In this document: piece after piece, positions 6,091-8,454 of the stretch
How positions within the stretch are numbered: position 1 is the stretch's first letter
How the letters are laid out: each line of letters starts with the position of its first letter
Source of the DNA: Bacillota bacterium
Lineage (GTDB): Bacteria > Bacillota > Clostridia > Christensenellales > CALWSW01
Direction: 5' to 3'
Assembly: GCA_023402915.1 (NCBI GenBank)
Contig: JAEYFO010000175.1
Location: forward strand, 1-8,454
Length of the DNA stretch: 8,454 bases
Program-made: the position numbers and the translations under genes
The notes under the pieces: generated by a model
What the model saw: only the letters and a program-made list of their open reading frames with translations
The model's database searches: none
Told to the model about the DNA's origin: nothing

Positions 6091-7026
6091 TTACATGCTG
6101 CCTTCCAGCGCTTCCTGCTGATCGAACAGCCGCTGCGTCCGCTTTTCGCCGTAGCGGATCGCCATTTCCAGCAGCTCCTCCATGGGCGGAGTGAGCGGCC
6201 TGTTTTTGCGATAGAGCACCTGCGCCAGCACCCAAAACGGCTTTTCTGCCCAGTTGAGCCGGCAGAACGTGCCGTTTTCCAGCTCCTCCTCCACCGCCGC
6301 CAACGGCAGCAGACTCACGCCGTAATTTTGGCGGATGCAGTCCTTGACCATGTTGACGCTGCCCAGATGGTTTTTGCAGCGCACGCGAACGCCCCGCCGC
6401 GCCAGCATTTCCTTGAACGCCATGGAATAGCAGCAGTCCTCAAACGTCAGCGCCAGCCGCTCGTCCGCAAAATCCTCCGCGTGCACGGAAGCCTTTCCCG
6501 CAAGGCGATGCTCCGGATGCACCACAAAGCACAGCGGCTCCCAAAACAGCGCCTGGCTTTCCAGCGCGCTCGAGCGGGCGGGCTGCAAATCGTAGAGGAA
6601 CCCGAAATCGATCTTCTTTTCGATCAGCTGCGCGGGGAACGTGGCGCAATTTGCCACCTTGACGGACGTGACGCACTCCGGATGGCGCAGCGTGTATTCC
6701 TGAAACAGCCGGGCCAGGCTGTATTGGCCGATGGATTCCGCCGTGGCAATGGAGATCTTTTCGCTGCCCTGAAGGGTCTCCACCCGCTCGCGCGCCTCTT
6801 CCTGCAAGGCGAGCAGCTTTTTTGCGTATTCCAAAAACGCTTCGCCGGTTTCCGTCAGCAGAATCTGCTTGCCTTCCCGGCAGGTCAGGCGGCTGCCCAG
6901 CTCTTCTTCGAGGGAACGGACGTGCTCAATGAGCGTGGAGGAGGCATAGTTGAGCTTTTCCGAGACCCGAGCGTAGTTCTTTTCCTGTGCGAGCATGACA
7001 AAAGTCGTCAGCTGTTTCGTATCCAC
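6091..7026 (-). CDS. LysR-family transcriptional regulator
   Basis: This 311-residue protein is of normal LysR length and starts at GTG 7026, eight bases after AAGGAG (minus strand, 7035-7040). The N-terminal winged helix-turn-helix is at residues about 2-60: QLTTFVMLAQEKNYARVSEK, then LNYASSTLIEHVRSLEEELG, with LTETG at 57-61. A linker helix follows at about 62-86. The effector-binding domain runs from about 90 to 295, opening with KISIATAESIGQYSLARLF. By family it acts as a dimer or tetramer on DNA and responds to a small molecule bound between the two lobes; the ligand cannot be read. One detail differs from the usual LysR pattern: RLTCREG has Thr48 where Phe is common (RLFxR). The gene has its own strong promoter with an overlapping dyad, which suggests autoregulation. 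The gene upstream in the same direction is a flavoprotein reductase, a possible target. Family assignment is firm; target is inference. Confidence 0.92.
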   Translation of the reverse strand: MDTKQLTTFVMLAQEKNYARVSEKLNYASSTLIEHVRSLEEELGSRLTCREGKQILLTETGEAFLEYAKKLLALQEEARERVETLQGSEKISIATAESIGQYSLARLFQEYTLRHPECVTSVKVANCATFPAQLIEKKIDFGFLYDLQPARSSALESQALFWEPLCFVVHPEHRLAGKASVHAEDFADERLALTFEDCCYSMAFKEMLARRGVRVRCKNHLGSVNMVKDCIRQNYGVSLLPLAAVEEELENGTFCRLNWAEKPFWVLAQVLYRKNRPLTPPMEELLEMAIRYGEKRTQRLFDQQEALEGSM

Positions 7027-7126
7027 GTTGCAGGCTCCTTCTTCGTTTGTGTTCCTTTTCCGGTTTCCTTTTCAATCAAGACGCTTGTTCTTTGGGGGAT
7101 TTTGATCGGTACCAGAATCTTCTTCC

Positions 7127-7167
7127 TGATAATTAAAAATTTTATCAAGCCGTTATCTTCTTGTCAA
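7127..7167 (-). promoter_or_regulatory. LysR gene promoter with overlapping dyad operator
   Basis: On the minus strand a perfect TTGACA (7162-7167) and TAAAAT (7139-7144) are 17 bases apart, the best promoter in the window. A dyad TGATAA (7127-7132) / TTATCA (7142-7147) with a 9-base AT-rich centre overlaps the -10 box and the expected start point. This is a good position for repression, and LysR proteins commonly repress their own genes. A further GATAA lies in the spacer. The -35 begins only 13 bases beyond the upstream gene's terminator stem. Confidence 0.7.
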
Positions 7168-7210
7168 TTCAGAAAAGAAACAGGAACCGGGGCTGTTTTC
7201 CCGGTTCCTG
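7168..7210 (-). terminator. Rho-independent terminator of the flavoprotein gene
   Basis: CAGGAACCGGG (7181-7191) and CCCGGTTCCTG (7200-7210) make a perfect 11-bp stem with an 8-nt loop. On the minus strand it is followed by TTTCTTTTCTG. It lies 33 bases after the flavoprotein stop at 7244 and separates that gene from the LysR gene. Confidence 0.88.
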
Positions 7211-7243
7211 CCAGAAAGGATTTGCTTTTTCGATGCGTCCGGC

Positions 7244-8454
7244 TTATTTGGCCAGAATGCTCTTTGCCGCGATGCGGCCGAAGGTGAGCGCGTCCGCCGT
7301 GGCGTTGCCGCCGAGACGGTTGGAACCATGGATCCCGCCCGTCACTTCGCCCGCAGCGTACAGGCCTTCGATGGCGTTGCCATTTTCGTCCATGACCTGC
7401 GCGTCGGTGTTGATGTACAGGCCGCCCATGGTGTGGTGGATGGAAGGCGCACGGGGCGTTGCATAGAACGGGCCGACCTCGATGGGCTTATCAAAGAGCT
7501 TGCGGCCAAAGACGGGGTCGTTCTTGTCCGCGACCATCTGGTTGTACTCGGCGACGGTCTTTTCCAGGCTGCCCGCGGGCATACCCAGCTGCTCCTCCAG
7601 CCCGGCCAGCGTGTCGGCCTTATAGATGCGGCCAAGGCTGACGAGGGTCTCCACGTTTTCGTTGAAGGAGTTATACTCCTCGACGATGGTGGAATCGTTG
7701 ATGTCGTAGCACATGGCGTCGGGCTGCTGCTTGATGGCGGCCACGAAATCGTCGCGGCGTGCGTCCTCATTGACGAAGCGTTCGCCGTTCTTGTTGACGT
7801 CGATCACATCGTCCAGACCGGACATCTTGCGGGCGCGGCCCTGAAGCGCGCCGGTGCCGGGCGTTGCAAGGGGATAGACCTGCACGTAGTCCATGCCGGT
7901 GGTGGCGGCGCCGATGGCCGTGGCCATGATGATGCCGTCGCCCGTCGCGCCGGGCTGGTTGGTGGAGACCATGTCCGCCGTGAGCGCCGGATTGGACTGC
8001 TGGCGCATTTCCTTGTTGTTGCTGTAGCCGCCGGTGGCGATCACGACGCCCTTTGCGGCCATGTAGCGGTATTCGCTGCCGTAAGCGTCCACCGCGTGAA
8101 CGCCGACGACCCTGCCGTCCTCCACGATCAGCCCGTCCGCCTTCATTTCCGTCACGATGGGGATATTCAGCTTGACGGCTTCGTCATACAGCGGGCCGAC
8201 CAGCCCGGTGCCGGCAGGCGCGTCCACCTGATGGGTGCGCTGCCACAGCGCGCCTGCGCCCTGGCTGACCTTATCGAGGAAGGGCGTGCCCAGGCTCTGC
8301 ATCCACTCAAGGGTATCGAGGGTGTTTTCCGTATACTTGCGGATCAGTTCCACATGACCCACCTTATCGCCGCCGTTGTAGGTCTGGAGCGCGTGCCATT
8401 CCGTACAGTCGAAAAGGGTCTCCGAGCCAGAAGCGAGGTATTCTTCATACTTGG
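7244..8454 (-). CDS. FAD-dependent reductase, flavocytochrome c / fumarate reductase type, N-terminus cut
   Basis: The frame is open from the window edge to the TAA at 7244-7246, giving just over 400 visible residues. A GTG at 8362 is internal, since the frame continues upstream as GGDKVGHVELIRKY. The family is shown by QRTHQVDAPAGTGLV, VVIATGGYSNN, GATGDGIIMATAIGA, NEDARRDDF, PSIHHTMGGLYIN and, near the C-terminus, GSNRLGGNATADALTFGR. By comparison with soluble fumarate reductases, the substrate-binding and acid residues are kept: an Arg in ARRD (7754-7759), a His in IHHTMGG (7433-7438) and the Arg in SNRLGG (7316-7318). The family reduces double bonds in acids such as fumarate, urocanate or related enoates, often as terminal electron acceptors in anaerobes. 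Substrate is not readable. The N-terminal FAD GxGxxG motif, and any FMN-binding domain or signal peptide, would lie outside the window. It has its own terminator and precedes a LysR regulator. Confidence 0.9.
   Translation of the reverse strand, partial: KYEEYLASGSETLFDCTEWHALQTYNGGDKVGHVELIRKYTENTLDTLEWMQSLGTPFLDKVSQGAGALWQRTHQVDAPAGTGLVGPLYDEAVKLNIPIVTEMKADGLIVEDGRVVGVHAVDAYGSEYRYMAAKGVVIATGGYSNNKEMRQQSNPALTADMVSTNQPGATGDGIIMATAIGAATTGMDYVQVYPLATPGTGALQGRARKMSGLDDVIDVNKNGERFVNEDARRDDFVAAIKQQPDAMCYDINDSTIVEEYNSFNENVETLVSLGRIYKADTLAGLEEQLGMPAGSLEKTVAEYNQMVADKNDPVFGRKLFDKPIEVGPFYATPRAPSIHHTMGGLYINTDAQVMDENGNAIEGLYAAGEVTGGIHGSNRLGGNATADALTFGRIAAKSILAK

Noticed and set aside
6052..7287. Long + strand open frame (411 codons) across the LysR gene
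   Set aside because: It is antisense to a clear LysR protein and crosses that gene's promoter and the flavoprotein terminator.

Overview
The base composition, the strong AGGAGG-type ribosome binding sites and the protein families point to a GC-rich, low-oxygen Bacillota (Clostridia-like, possibly gut) chromosome. This is inferred from style and families; no rRNA or other phylogenetic marker is present. I see no tRNA, rRNA, CRISPR array, insertion sequence or phage gene. The window reads as ordinary chromosome with roomy intergenic gaps, a few of which hold unexplained structure.

Left part, + strand (1-3765). The window opens inside a metallo-beta-lactamase-fold hydrolase. After 43 bp comes a complete VOC/glyoxalase I-like enzyme with all four expected metal ligands, and the two may form one transcript. 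A hairpin that can act in both directions follows. Beyond it, on the minus strand, lies what looks like the decayed remnant of a small helix-turn-helix protein. Next are an unrecognised protein with two membrane segments and a 500-residue TPR protein that starts with TTG. The C-terminus of the TPR protein resembles the NucS/DUF91 PD-(D/E)XK nuclease fold, but its ExK catalytic residues are replaced. This is the most interesting item in the window.

Middle (3766-4422). A terminator is followed by about 550 bp without a credible gene. It is strongly pyrimidine-rich on the + strand and holds an imperfect direct repeat of about 55 bp and two short palindromes. A second terminator serves the minus-strand gene that follows.

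Right part, minus strand (4423-8454). There are three genes, each with its own signals. The first is a secreted cell wall hydrolase with two SH3b domains and a SleB-type C-terminal domain, a recognisable promoter and a hairpin-rich leader of about 185 nt. The second is a LysR-family regulator with a near-consensus promoter whose -10 box sits in a dyad, and a clean terminator. The third, cut by the right edge, is a flavocytochrome c/fumarate reductase-type flavoprotein with its own terminator. The flavoprotein lies directly upstream of the LysR gene in the same direction, so a regulatory link is plausible but unproven.
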